A DNA stretch of 64,000 nt from NCBI GenBank assembly GCA_003153505.1, contig PLZA01000014.1, positions 112,913-176,912 on the forward strand. The letters are read 5' to 3'. The translations under genes and the position numbers were made by a program. This stretch comes from Candidatus Dormiibacterota bacterium (GTDB lineage Bacteria; Chloroflexota; Dormibacteria; Aeolococcales; Aeolococcaceae). Positions 34,825 through 43,491 of this stretch are shown piece after piece (the stretch's first letter is position 1; every line of letters starts with the position of its first letter). The notes under the pieces were generated by a model. It did no database searches. It was not told the origin of the DNA and worked only from the letters and a program-made list of their open reading frames with translations.

Positions 34825-35742
34825 TCACGATGTGCGAGCCGGGTGGGCCGCGGCCTTGCCCATCGCGAGCAAGCCGTCCAGCACATCACCGATCTTATTG
34901 AGCGCGAGTGACAGATGCCCCTCTCCGGGGAGGAGGTGCGCTTCCGCACCGGGGATCCGAGCGGCGAGCCAGGCACCATGCGCCATGGGCACCATGCGGT
35001 CCTCGCCCCCCTGCCAGACCGCGACCGGGGTCTTGATTGCCGCGAGGTCGAATCCCCAGGGCGTGACGAACGCAAAGTCGTCATCACGCCAGCCGTTGAT
35101 CCCCGTCGAGACGGATCGGCGCAGACTCCCGGCGAGGTACTCGGAATACCCGCCGGTCAGCGCCGCTTTGTCGACATCGCTGACGAGACCGCCCAGGGCG
35201 GCAGCCACGTCGGCCGGTTGAACGTTCTTCAGGGAAGCGGCTTCGCGAACGAGAAACCGCTCGAGCGCGTCGCGACCCTTCATGGCCGCGTTGAACTCTT
35301 CGATGTTTTCGGGTCCCATGCCGGCCATCCAGTCAAGCCCGTCAGCCGGCCAGGGAGCCGCGCCCGCGAGTGTCGCAGTGGCGATGACCCGGTCGGGGAG
35401 GAGTGCCGCGCACGCCAGGGCATGAGGGCCTCCGCCAGATTGCCCGGCGCAGAAGAACGAGTCGATTTTCAAAGCATCCAGGATCGCCTGCACGTCGGTT
35501 GCCACGTCGCCGACGGCGCGGCCGTTCATGGCGGACGAACCGGCATATCCCGCGCGGGAGAACGTCACCAGACGCAGGTCCCGGCTGGCGAGTTGCGCGA
35601 CGAGCGGAGGGTAGGCTCCGGCGGCCGACGGCGTCCCGCTGTGAAAGAGGAAGCAGCGGCCGTTGTCGGGTCCGGCCGAGACGACCTCCAGGTCGCGTCC
35701 GTCAGGCGCTTGGACCGAATGCCAGCGTGGTTCGAAAGTCAC
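34825..35742 (-). CDS. alpha/beta hydrolase
   Basis: 305 residues from the second of two GTGs (35742). The oxyanion region is FLFHSGTPSAAGAYPPL, the nucleophile elbow AGQSGGGPHAL gives the serine, the acid is likely in WQGGEDRMVP, and the histidine is in LPGEGHLSL. Substrate unknown. TACCAT (35754-35749) is 6 bases before this GTG, so it is probably leaderless. Confidence 0.87.
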   Translation of the reverse strand: MTFEPRWHSVQAPDGRDLEVVSAGPDNGRCFLFHSGTPSAAGAYPPLVAQLASRDLRLVTFSRAGYAGSSAMNGRAVGDVATDVQAILDALKIDSFFCAGQSGGGPHALACAALLPDRVIATATLAGAAPWPADGLDWMAGMGPENIEEFNAAMKGRDALERFLVREAASLKNVQPADVAAALGGLVSDVDKAALTGGYSEYLAGSLRRSVSTGINGWRDDDFAFVTPWGFDLAAIKTPVAVWQGGEDRMVPMAHGAWLAARIPGAEAHLLPGEGHLSLALNKIGDVLDGLLAMGKAAAHPARTS

Positions 35743-35785
35743 CACGTCATGGTACCGAGCCACCGGTGAGCGTGACGGTGACCTC

Positions 35786-36152
35786 TCAGCCCTCGATCCC
35801 GTACGCGGTGGCGTGCGAGGGCTGGTAGAGGCCGATCTCCCCACCTCCCGGAATGCGCAACCGGCACAGGCGCCCGAATCGCTCGGTGTTGATCGGTCCG
35901 GTGAACGCCGCGCCCTTTGCCGTCAGCTCGGCGACCGTCCGGTCGATGTCATCGCACAGGAGAAAGAGCTCGTGGTGTCCTCCCGGAGCGCCATCGCCGG
36001 AGGGGTGGACGCCGAGCTCCGCCGGAGGGAGCTTGAAGATGAGCCAGCCACCGTGGATGTCCACGTTCGGGAGCTCGAGGACATCGCGGAAGGAATGCCC
36101 TGGCCTGTTCGGGATCGTCCGCATAGACGATCGCGTGGGCTGCGGTGATCAT
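35786..36152 (-). pseudogene. VOC/glyoxalase-like protein gene with a +1 frameshift
   Basis: The ATG at 36152 overlaps the previous stop and encodes a typical VOC start (MITAAHAIVYADDPEQARAF, 20 residues). The sequence then leaves frame. One extra base at about 36092 (C on the minus strand) must be removed to continue with FRDVLELPNVDIHGGW, LGVHPSGDGAPGGHHELFL, LTAKGAAFTGPI and GGGEIGLYQPSH. The corrected product would be 121 residues. An internal ATG at 36124 gives only a piece lacking strand 1. So this is a recent pseudogene or a sequencing error. Confidence 0.8.
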
Positions 36153-36742
36153 CGCGGATCGCGGCCGGTGATCCCGAGCAACCGCTGGATCAGGGGCGCG
36201 TCATCGGGGACGGCGATGGCGGGAGGGAACACGCCGATCGATCTCATCCAGTCGGCGATCGGGCTCAACTCATCCCACAGACCCTGCACGAGGTCGTCGG
36301 GGAGCGTCGGATCGACGCCGATCACCTTCGCGATCTCCCAGGCACGCAGGCCCCGAAAGCCGTTGATCTGCCAGAAGTATTCGCGCGCCGGGTAGTCGCC
36401 GAACGAGCAGTGGACCGTCCGCTCCGGGTCGTTCAGCTGTTCCGCCGCGGCGCATGCCCTGGCGACGATGTGCGCAAAGGCGGCCTTGGGGTCGTCGCCG
36501 AGCAGATCGCCTTTGAATTTCTCCTTTCCGGCCTCATCCATCGTCCGCCCGGCGAGCATGTCGGGTACCCACGCATCGTCATACGCGTGGTAGCTGATGA
36601 TCGTGCGGAGTGTGGGCACGGTCGAGGTGTCCCGGCGGGCGAACGTCGCCGGCATGTCCATGGCCCATTGACTGTCGCCGATCTGCTGCACGACATGGTC
36701 GAGCGCGCGATCAGCCAGTACGAACACAGCCTGCTCTTTCAT
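36149..36742 (-). CDS. DinB/maleylpyruvate-isomerase-fold protein (TIGR03086-like)
   Basis: 197 residues. The N-terminus VFVLADRALDHVVQQIGDSQWAMDMP and the spaced histidine in IISYHAYDDAWVPDML fit the four-helix DinB fold that binds a metal in thiol-dependent enzymes. Further on, VHCSFGDYPAREYFWQINGFRGLRAWEIAKVIG is well conserved in actinobacterial-type TIGR03086 proteins. It overlaps the VOC gene by ATGA, so the two form a unit. Activity unknown. Confidence 0.75.
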   Translation of the reverse strand: MKEQAVFVLADRALDHVVQQIGDSQWAMDMPATFARRDTSTVPTLRTIISYHAYDDAWVPDMLAGRTMDEAGKEKFKGDLLGDDPKAAFAHIVARACAAAEQLNDPERTVHCSFGDYPAREYFWQINGFRGLRAWEIAKVIGVDPTLPDDLVQGLWDELSPIADWMRSIGVFPPAIAVPDDAPLIQRLLGITGRDPR

Positions 36743-36904
36743 CGTCGGCTCCTCTGTGTGGACCTCGCCAGTGTCGCAGCAGGGACCTTGCGCCCGCCTC
36801 GACGCGCTCGATGCGCGCGAACGCACATCGCACTCGATGCGCTCGCACTGTGACGGGCTGATAACGCATCGGGGTTCTGCAATCGCAGCGGATAGGCTGC
36901 CTGG

Positions 36905-38176
36905 GTGAGCGGATCTCGCCGGCCTGCCCGGTTGATCATCGCGGTCTCCGCCGCCCTGCTCGTCGCGTACGCGGTGATCTGGACCCAGGTCAGCAGCTTC
37001 GACATCGGGCGGAGCGATTTCACCGCGTTCTACGTCGGTGGCACGCTCCTGCGTGAGGGCCACACCGGCGATCTGTACAGCCAGGCCGTGCAGCAGCCAC
37101 TGCACGCCGAACTGATCGCCCCGGATCGCGAGGGGAACCTTCCATTTGTCAACACGCCGGTGGCTGCTGCGCTCGTGCTGCCCGCGACCTTCCTGCCACT
37201 CGACACCGCGTATCGCGTGTGGTCGCTGCTCGAGCTCGCGATGCTGATCCTCGCCGTCGCCCTCGCCGTGCGGTCGGTCGAATGGCCGGCCGCCACGCCG
37301 CGTATCTGGCAGGCAGCGGCGGGTGCCGTCGCGCTTGCGGGCATGGGGACGTGGACGATGTTCGTGCAGGCGCAATGGACGCCCGTGCTCGCCCTCGGTC
37401 TGGTCCTCGCCTATCGGGCGTGGAAGCGCGGACACCTGGCAACCGGGGCAGCCGTGCTGGTGGTGTCGGCCGGGATCGCCAAGCCACATCTCGCCCTGGG
37501 CTTGCTGGCGTTCCTCCTGGGCTGGCGTGAACGCCGGGTGATCGCCGGCGCCGTCGCTGGAGCGGTCGGGCTCGTGCTTGTGTCCCTCGCGCTGGTCGGA
37601 CCCGCCGGTGTCGCCGGTTTCGTCGGGATCCTGGCCTCATCGACGACGCGCTGGGAGCTGGCGACGATGGTGAGTTTCATCGGGGTGGTGGGATCGCTGT
37701 TCGGCAATGGCCTGGCTTCGCATCTCATCGGGCTCGCGGTCTCGGCGCTGGCGTGCGCGGCAGCGGTGTGGATGGGGACGGCGGTACGCCGGGATTCCAG
37801 CCGCCTGGACATCGCGCTGACGGGTGCTGCAGTGCTCTCGTTGATCGCCTCGCCGCACGCCTACCCGGACGACCTGGTGATGCTCGCCCCGATGGTGGTG
37901 ATCGGGCTTGCCGCCGGAGCGCGGCGCGCCGGCTCGAGCGCCTGGACGGCGATCACGTCGCCGGTCGCGCTGGTCCTCGGTGCGTGGGCGCTGATCACGG
38001 CAGCCGCCTGCATCGATCTCATCGACGGGGCGACCTTTCCCCCCGGACAGCTCGCCGGCTGGGCACTGGCAGTCGCGGCTGGGCTGGCCTGCGTGGCGAC
38101 GGGACAGCGAGGTCGGCGGGTGCCGGTGCCGATGGTGCGCGCGGCGGGCCTTGGCGGCGTCCAAACTCGTAGCTAG
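36905..38176 (+). CDS. GT87 (DUF2029) polyprenol-phosphate-sugar glycosyltransferase, membrane
   Basis: 423 residues with about ten membrane helices. The family start is seen as DFTAFYVGGTLLREGHTGDLY with an acidic pair near the first loop, then LPFVNTPVAAALVLP, and AKPHLALGLLAFLLGW in the middle. GT87 enzymes use polyprenol-linked mannose or a related sugar outside the membrane. TAGGCT (36893-36898) is 6 bases before the GTG, so it is leaderless. It opens the surface-glycan region. Confidence 0.82.
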   Translation: MSGSRRPARLIIAVSAALLVAYAVIWTQVSSFDIGRSDFTAFYVGGTLLREGHTGDLYSQAVQQPLHAELIAPDREGNLPFVNTPVAAALVLPATFLPLDTAYRVWSLLELAMLILAVALAVRSVEWPAATPRIWQAAAGAVALAGMGTWTMFVQAQWTPVLALGLVLAYRAWKRGHLATGAAVLVVSAGIAKPHLALGLLAFLLGWRERRVIAGAVAGAVGLVLVSLALVGPAGVAGFVGILASSTTRWELATMVSFIGVVGSLFGNGLASHLIGLAVSALACAAAVWMGTAVRRDSSRLDIALTGAAVLSLIASPHAYPDDLVMLAPMVVIGLAAGARRAGSSAWTAITSPVALVLGAWALITAAACIDLIDGATFPPGQLAGWALAVAAGLACVATGQRGRRVPVPMVRAAGLGGVQTRS

Positions 38177-38228
38177 TCGGTAACGTCAACGGCGCTGGCC
38201 CTTCGGGGGGGTTAGGGTCCTCGCGCAG

Positions 38229-39467
38229 ATGCCCCTTCAAGGACCTCGAGCGCCCAGCCTGCCAGCACTGCCCACGACGCGCCGGAGGCCCCTGCGGCTC
38301 GTGGCGTTCGCGAGCGTCACCGGATCGGTCGCGATGGCCGCGGCTGCGTCTCGCTATGCCATCGTGTATCCGCAGAACTCCGATTTCGCCGGTGTGGCGG
38401 CGGCCCACCAGGCACAGGCGGCGGGCCTCGGGTGCATCTACTCGAGGTCTGTGCAACTCGCGGGCGATCACCTGGTGCCGGGCGTCATCCCACCGCCCGT
38501 GGCGGCTGACCTCATCTGGCATTTCAACGAACCGCCGCTGATGACCCTCCTCGCCGCGCCGTTCGCAGCGCTGCGCCTTGCCACCGCGGTGAACCTCTGG
38601 GAGCTGATCATCTGCGTGGCGCTGGCCGCCTCCGCCTTCCTGCTGTGGCGCTCGCGCGGCAGCCTTCCCGGGTGGGTGCTGGCCGCTGTCGTCGCGGCGC
38701 TGCTCCTCAACGAGATTGCCAACACCGAGTTCAGCCTCGCTCAGAACGACGCGTTGCTCCTGGTCGCAGCGCTGGTCGCGCTCGACCTGCTGAGGCGCCA
38801 CCGGGACGTCGGCGCGGGTGTGCTGCTCGGACTGGTCGCCGTCAAACCCCAGCTGATCTTTCTCGCGGTGATCGCACTCCTCATCCATCACCGATGGCGA
38901 GTGGTGGCCGCATGCGCGGGCACTGTTGGTGCAATCGGCGCGCTCAGCGTCCTGATGGTGGGAACGTCATGCAGCCTCCAGTGGCTCGGGAGCGCCACCA
39001 AGCTCGGGGAGTTTCAGATCGGCATCGGACTCCCGGGGACGCTCGCGCGCTTGACGGGAAGTACCGCCGCCGCTGAGATCGCCTTCCTGGCATTCGCACT
39101 GGTCGCTGTCGTGGTGCTGATCCGAATCCGCCGCCGCGTGCCAACGCCGCACTTCGCTGCGATCGCGATCGCGCTTGCGGTCGTGATCGGACTCCACACT
39201 CTTGCCTACGACGTCCTCTTTCTTGCCCCGCTCGGCATGGCGGTGGCTCGCTCGAGACCATGGTCGGTGGTGGTTGCCGGCTGGGCATTCACGGTCGCGC
39301 AACTGATCTACCCGGTCGGTCTCGCCCCGTTCCTCGCGACCGAGCTGGTGCCCAGCGTTGCGGTGACCCTCGCGATTGCCTTTATTGTTCGCCAGGGCAC
39401 GCCTTCCGAAGAGGAATCACAGCGAATCACCACGACGAGTCATCAGCAGCTCGTCGCCGCCACGTAG
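38229..39467 (+). CDS. GT87 (DUF2029)-like membrane glycosyltransferase
   Basis: 412 residues with about nine to ten helices. FAGVAAAHQAQAAGLGCIYS and IWHFNEPPLMTLLAAPFAALRL fit the first extracellular loop of the family, and VAVKPQLIFLAVIALLIHHRW the middle KPQ motif. The stop TAG is directly followed by the ATG of the nucleotide-sugar dehydrogenase gene, so it is in the same operon. The sugar is unknown. Confidence 0.8.
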   Translation: MPLQGPRAPSLPALPTTRRRPLRLVAFASVTGSVAMAAAASRYAIVYPQNSDFAGVAAAHQAQAAGLGCIYSRSVQLAGDHLVPGVIPPPVAADLIWHFNEPPLMTLLAAPFAALRLATAVNLWELIICVALAASAFLLWRSRGSLPGWVLAAVVAALLLNEIANTEFSLAQNDALLLVAALVALDLLRRHRDVGAGVLLGLVAVKPQLIFLAVIALLIHHRWRVVAACAGTVGAIGALSVLMVGTSCSLQWLGSATKLGEFQIGIGLPGTLARLTGSTAAAEIAFLAFALVAVVVLIRIRRRVPTPHFAAIAIALAVVIGLHTLAYDVLFLAPLGMAVARSRPWSVVVAGWAFTVAQLIYPVGLAPFLATELVPSVAVTLAIAFIVRQGTPSEEESQRITTTSHQQLVAAT

Positions 39468-40673
39468 ATGGGGAGACCGATGCAGTTCGAGCACGACGTT
39501 GTCGTTGTCGGGGGGTGTGGGCATGTCGGCCTGCCCCTGGGTCTTGCTTTTGCCGAGACCGGGCTCGACGTGGTCCTGTACGACACCAACACTGCGGTCG
39601 TCAACGTCGTCAACGGTGGGACGATGCCCTTTGCCGAGGTGGGTGCGCCTGATGCCCTCACCCGGGTGCTCGCCGCCGGCCGGCTGCGCGCCTCCACCGA
39701 CGCTGCGGTGATCGACAAGAGCGAACACATCGTGATCGTCGTGGGCACGCCCGTGGACCGATATATGAGCCCGGATGTCGAGGCGGTCGCGCGCGTGATC
39801 ACGCCGTTGACGGACCACCTGCGTGACGGGCATCTCGTCGTCCTGCGCAGCACCGTGTATCCCGGAGTCACCAAGCGCGTCGCACGCCTGATCGGCATGC
39901 TCGGTCGCGACATCGACGTGAGCTTCTGCCCGGAACGCATCGCCGAGGGTCACGCGCTCACCGAGCTGCGCAGCCTGCCGCAGATCATCTCGGGTACGAC
40001 GCCCCGAGCCGTGCAGCGCGCAGACACGCTCTTCCGGGGGCTCACCCAGGAGACGGTGGAGCTCGAACCGGAGGAAGCCGAGCTTGCCAAGCTGTTCACC
40101 AACAGTTGGCGGTATCTCAAGTTTGCCGTTGCGAACCAGCTGTTCATGATCGCCAACGACAACGGACTCGACTACGAGCGCATCCGCCACGCGGTGACGT
40201 TTCACTATCCCCGCGCCGCCGATCTGCCGGGAGCGGGCCTCGCCGCGGGCCCGTGCCTCCTCAAGGACACCATGCAGATCACGGCCTTTGCGGAGAATCG
40301 CTTCACGCTCGGCCACGCAGCGGTGATGGTCAACGAAGGTCTTCCGCTCTACGTGTTGGGGAAGCTCGAGCAGCGGTTCGACCTGACGCCGCTCACCGTC
40401 GGTGTTCTCGGCATGGCATTCAAAGCCGAATCCGATGACCCGCGTTCGAGCCTCAGCTACAAGATGAAGCGCATCCTCATCGGCAAGGCGGGGCGCGTGC
40501 TCTGCTCCGACCCGTACGTCACCGGCGACCCCGATATCGTCCCCTTGGACACGGTCGTTGCGGAGTCCGATCTGCTCATCATCGCCGCGCCGCACCGGCA
40601 CTACGCGGAGCTGCGCACCACCAAGCCGGTCGTCGATATCACCAACCTGCTCGGCAACGGTGTCTTGGTATGA
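39468..40673 (+). CDS. UDP-glucose/UDP-ManNAc-type nucleotide-sugar 6-dehydrogenase
   Basis: 401 residues from ATG 39468 (ATG 39480 also possible). It oxidises a UDP-sugar twice to a uronic acid. The NAD motif is VVVGGCGHVGLPLG; TPVDRYMSPD, RSTVYPGVTKRV and FCPERIAEGHAL follow; the catalytic cysteine is in GPCLLKDTMQI; the C-terminal domain has GMAFKAESDDPRSSLSYK. The pattern FCPERIAEG favours the WecC/UDP-ManNAc branch over UDP-glucose, but this is not decisive. Product feeds glycan synthesis by the neighbouring genes. Confidence 0.86.
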   Translation: MGRPMQFEHDVVVVGGCGHVGLPLGLAFAETGLDVVLYDTNTAVVNVVNGGTMPFAEVGAPDALTRVLAAGRLRASTDAAVIDKSEHIVIVVGTPVDRYMSPDVEAVARVITPLTDHLRDGHLVVLRSTVYPGVTKRVARLIGMLGRDIDVSFCPERIAEGHALTELRSLPQIISGTTPRAVQRADTLFRGLTQETVELEPEEAELAKLFTNSWRYLKFAVANQLFMIANDNGLDYERIRHAVTFHYPRAADLPGAGLAAGPCLLKDTMQITAFAENRFTLGHAAVMVNEGLPLYVLGKLEQRFDLTPLTVGVLGMAFKAESDDPRSSLSYKMKRILIGKAGRVLCSDPYVTGDPDIVPLDTVVAESDLLIIAAPHRHYAELRTTKPVVDITNLLGNGVLV

Positions 40674-41419
40674 AGCCGCGCGTCAGCGTGGTGATCCCGG
40701 CGTACAACGAGGGGGCCGCGGTTGTCCCGTTTCTCGACCGCATCTTCGAAGCAGTCACGCTCCCCGCGGAAGTCCTGGTCGTCTACGACACGGTCGGGGA
40801 CACGACCGTCCCGTTTCTCGCGACCTACGCTGAGCGCGAGCCGCGCCTGCGGCCCGTGCTCAACAACGCCGGCCGCGGCCCGGCGAGTGCGCTGCGATTC
40901 GGTATCGGGCAGGCGTCGGCCGACGTCGTGGTCGTGACCATGGCAGACGGGAGTGACGATCCGATGCAGATCGATCAGCTCACCCGACTCGTGGAGCGCG
41001 GTGTCGTCGTCGCCTGTGCGTCTCGGTACATGCGTGGTGGCCAGCAGGTGGGCGGTCCCTGGGTCAAGGGGCGCATCTCGCGTCTCGCGGGGGTTTCCTT
41101 GAACCTCCTCGCGCACGTGGGAACCCACGATGCGACCAACTCCTTCAAGGCATATTCACGCGAGTTCGTCGAACGGGTGGGTATCGACTCGGATGCGGGT
41201 TTCGAGCTCGGCATCGAGCTCGTCGCCAAGGCACGCCGCCTTGGCCTGCCGGTGGCCGAGCTGCCGACGATCTGGCTCGACCGCGCCGACGGCACGTCGA
41301 ACTTCAAGGTCAAAGCGTGGATTCCGCGATATCTCCACTGGTATCTCTATGCGCTCGGTCTCTCCGGTCGCGAGCACACAGGCACTGGCGGCGATCACCG
41401 ACGCGGGGGCGGATCGTGA
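40670..41419 (+). CDS. family 2 glycosyltransferase
   Basis: 249 residues, ATGA overlap with the dehydrogenase. The GT2 fold begins SVVIPAYNEGAAVVPFLDRI; the nucleotide-sugar DxD region is represented by MADGSDDPMQID. The later part has NSFKAYSREFVERVG and FELGIELVAKARRLGLPVAELPTIW, as in dolichyl-phosphate-mannose-synthase-type enzymes. With no C-terminal helices it is a soluble or peripheral enzyme, plausibly making a polyprenol-phosphate sugar for the GT87 proteins. Confidence 0.85.
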   Translation: MKPRVSVVIPAYNEGAAVVPFLDRIFEAVTLPAEVLVVYDTVGDTTVPFLATYAEREPRLRPVLNNAGRGPASALRFGIGQASADVVVVTMADGSDDPMQIDQLTRLVERGVVVACASRYMRGGQQVGGPWVKGRISRLAGVSLNLLAHVGTHDATNSFKAYSREFVERVGIDSDAGFELGIELVAKARRLGLPVAELPTIWLDRADGTSNFKVKAWIPRYLHWYLYALGLSGREHTGTGGDHRRGGGS

Positions 41420-42441
41420 CCCGGGTCCTGGTCACCGGATCTGCCGGGTTCATCGGCGGGTACGTTGTGGAGGAACTGCTCGAGCGCGGCTACGAGGTCG
41501 TCGGCGTCGACAACGAGTCGAAGTACGGGCACGTGGTGCGTTCGTTCGACAGCCATCCGGGCTACCGGCTCGTCCATGGCGACGCGCGTGATCCGGAGCT
41601 GATGGCAGCTGCGCTCGCGGGCTGCGACCATCTCATCGCAGGCGCTGCGATGATCGGCGGGATCTCGTATTTTCATACGTACGCCTACGATCTGCTCGCG
41701 ACCAATGAGCGAATCCTGGCTGCAACCTGCGACGCCGCAATACGTGCGCACCACGACGGTACGCTGGGCAGGGTCACGTATCTCAGCTCATCGATGGTGT
41801 TCGAGTCGGCGACGGCGTGGCCATCGTCGGAGGGCCAGGAACTCGAGATCCCGCCTCCGAAATCCTCGTACGGTTTTCAGAAGCTCGCCGTCGAGTATTT
41901 CGCCCGAGCCGCGCACAGCCAGCACGCCCTCCCGTACACGATCGTCCGCCCCTTCAACTGCGTTGGAGTCGGTGAGGGACGTGCGCTCGGCGACGTCGAG
42001 ATCCTGAGCGGCAACGTCAAGCTCGCCATGAGTCACGTCGTTCCCGACCTGGTGCAGAAGGTCGTCAAGGGACAGGATCCCCTGCACATCCTCGGCAGTG
42101 GGACGCAGATCCGGCATTACACATATGCGGGCGACCTCGCCAAGGGAATCGTGACGGCGATGGAGAGTCCCGCCGCGCTGAACGACGACTTCAATCTTTC
42201 CACCAGCGAGTCCACGACCGTGCTCGCGCTGGCAGAGAAGATCTGGCACCGCATCAAGGGCGAGGACGTGCCCTTCCGGTACGTGAGCGACCCACCGTTC
42301 GAGCACGACGTCCAGCGACGGATTCCGTCCGTGGAGAAGGCGAAGCGCGTGCTCGGCTTCGAGGCCACGACGACCCTGGACCAGATGCTCGACCACGTCA
42401 TCCCGTGGATCGAGCAGGCGATCACGTCGGGGGTCATCTAG
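41416..42441 (+). CDS. NAD-dependent nucleotide-sugar epimerase/dehydratase (extended SDR)
   Basis: 341 residues from GTG 41416 overlapping the GT2 stop. The NAD motif is TGSAGFIGGYVVEEL; the catalytic Ser stretch is YLSSSMVFES; the Y-x3-K motif is YGFQKLAVEYF. RPFNCVGVGEG and LGSGTQIRHYTYAGDLAKGI are typical of UDP-glucose/GlcNAc epimerases. It closes the operon and likely supplies a modified sugar. Confidence 0.87.
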   Translation: MTRVLVTGSAGFIGGYVVEELLERGYEVVGVDNESKYGHVVRSFDSHPGYRLVHGDARDPELMAAALAGCDHLIAGAAMIGGISYFHTYAYDLLATNERILAATCDAAIRAHHDGTLGRVTYLSSSMVFESATAWPSSEGQELEIPPPKSSYGFQKLAVEYFARAAHSQHALPYTIVRPFNCVGVGEGRALGDVEILSGNVKLAMSHVVPDLVQKVVKGQDPLHILGSGTQIRHYTYAGDLAKGIVTAMESPAALNDDFNLSTSESTTVLALAEKIWHRIKGEDVPFRYVSDPPFEHDVQRRIPSVEKAKRVLGFEATTTLDQMLDHVIPWIEQAITSGVI

Positions 42442-42489
42442 GCCGGCGCGCCGCGCACATCCTGTCCGCGTGCGGGCAGACTCCGTGTC

Positions 42490-42723
42490 GTGGCCGATAT
42501 CGAGATCACCGTTCTGCGCGCGTCGCCCGAGACGCGTGCGCTGCTCAGCGAGATCCTCATCGAGGTGGTCGCCAATGGTGGCTCGGCTCGTCTGTATGCG
42601 CGGCTCGGATTCATGCTGACCGGAGAGATACCCGACTACGCGCTCAAGCCGCACGGCGGGTTGACGAGCACACTGATCTTCCGGAAGCGAATCGGACCAT
42701 GTGGCCTGCTCAACCTGTCGTGA
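42490..42723 (+). pseudogene. GNAT acetyltransferase remnant with internal deletion
   Basis: 77 residues from GTG 42490. The first 30 look like the normal start of a GNAT (ITVLRASPETRALLSEILIE), and the rest like a normal C-terminus (RLYARLGFMLTGEIPDYALK, then GGLTSTLIFRK). The whole middle, with the acetyl-CoA-binding loop R/Q-x2-G-x-G/A, is absent. The two parts join in frame at GGSARLY, over a GGTGGC-like stretch. The product cannot bind acetyl-CoA normally. Confidence 0.75.
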
Positions 42724-42754
42724 GTGATCGCTCGAAAAGCTAGAGTACTCAACG

Positions 42755-43405
42755 ATGAACGCCGCTGTCATCGGCTTTGGCCTCGGCTTCTTCGTGGCCC
42801 TCCAACTCGGTCCGATGTCCCTGTTCCTCATCAGGTCGACGCTGCGCAGCGGGTGGCGCGTCGGGCTCGGAGTCGGGGCGGGCATAGCCGCGGTTGACGG
42901 GCTCTACGCGGCCGCCGGCGCGGGTGGCGCAACGCCGCTCCTGACCATCCACCCCGTGCGCCTCGCGCTTGGTCTCGTCGGCGCCGTCGTGCTCGTGTGG
43001 CTTGGTGTCAGAACGGTCTACAGCGCGCTCCGCGTGCGTGTGGGTGGAGAGACGCAGTTCGAAGTATCAACGCCGAGGCGTGCGTTCCTGACCGCACTCG
43101 GTGGGACGGCGTCCAATCCCTCCACCATCGTGTCATGGGGCGCGATCTTCGCTGCGGCGAGCACGGCCGGACTCGTCCACACCACCGGCGCCGCAGTTCT
43201 CCTGGTCGCTGGAGTCGCCATCGGCAGTCTCACGTGGGTGAGCGCGCTGGCAACCGGAGTTGCACTGGCGGGCCGCTCGATGAGCAACCGCACGGTCCGG
43301 ATCACCGATGGCGTCGCTGGCGCCGGTTTGATTGGATTCGGTGGCCTGCTCGCCTACACGACGTTGGTAGCCCCGGCAGGAATCGAACCTGCGCACAAGG
43401 TTTAG
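42755..43405 (+). CDS. LysE/RhtB-family amino-acid exporter
   Basis: 216 residues with five to six helices. The N-terminus GFGLGFFVALQLGPMSLFLIRS and the central LTALGGTASNPSTIVSWGAIF match LysE exporters. The normal C-terminus ends near TLVAP; the last 11 residues are read out of the opposite-strand tRNA-Arg gene, and the stop lies opposite its anticodon arm. TAGAGT (42741-42746) is 8 bases upstream of the ATG. Exported amino acid unknown. Confidence 0.88.
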   Translation: MNAAVIGFGLGFFVALQLGPMSLFLIRSTLRSGWRVGLGVGAGIAAVDGLYAAAGAGGATPLLTIHPVRLALGLVGAVVLVWLGVRTVYSALRVRVGGETQFEVSTPRRAFLTALGGTASNPSTIVSWGAIFAAASTAGLVHTTGAAVLLVAGVAIGSLTWVSALATGVALAGRSMSNRTVRITDGVAGAGLIGFGGLLAYTTLVAPAGIEPAHKV

Positions 43406-43439
43406 GAAACCTCTGCTCTATCCACTGAGCTACGGGGCC
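43365..43439 (-). tRNA. tRNA-Arg (anticodon CCT)
   Basis: A full cloverleaf reads on the minus strand: acceptor GGCCCCG/CGGGGCT (G1-U72 wobble), D-arm GCTC/GAGC, anticodon stem GAGGT/ACCTT around loop TTCCTAA, T-arm GCAGG-TTCGATT-CCTGC. Anticodon CCT decodes AGG. The CCA end is encoded (43367-43365). The 3' 41 bases overlap the LysE coding end on the other strand. Confidence 0.95.
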
Positions 43440-43491
43440 GCGATCATTAATGCTATCTGGTCGCTGTGACGCTCAACTGTGAGACGGTGAA

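Noticed and set aside
34800..34825. TATACGGTG upstream of the SH3-protein gene as a third copy of the shared element
   Set aside because: Only 7-8 bases match, around an ordinary -10 box, and the leader hairpins are absent.
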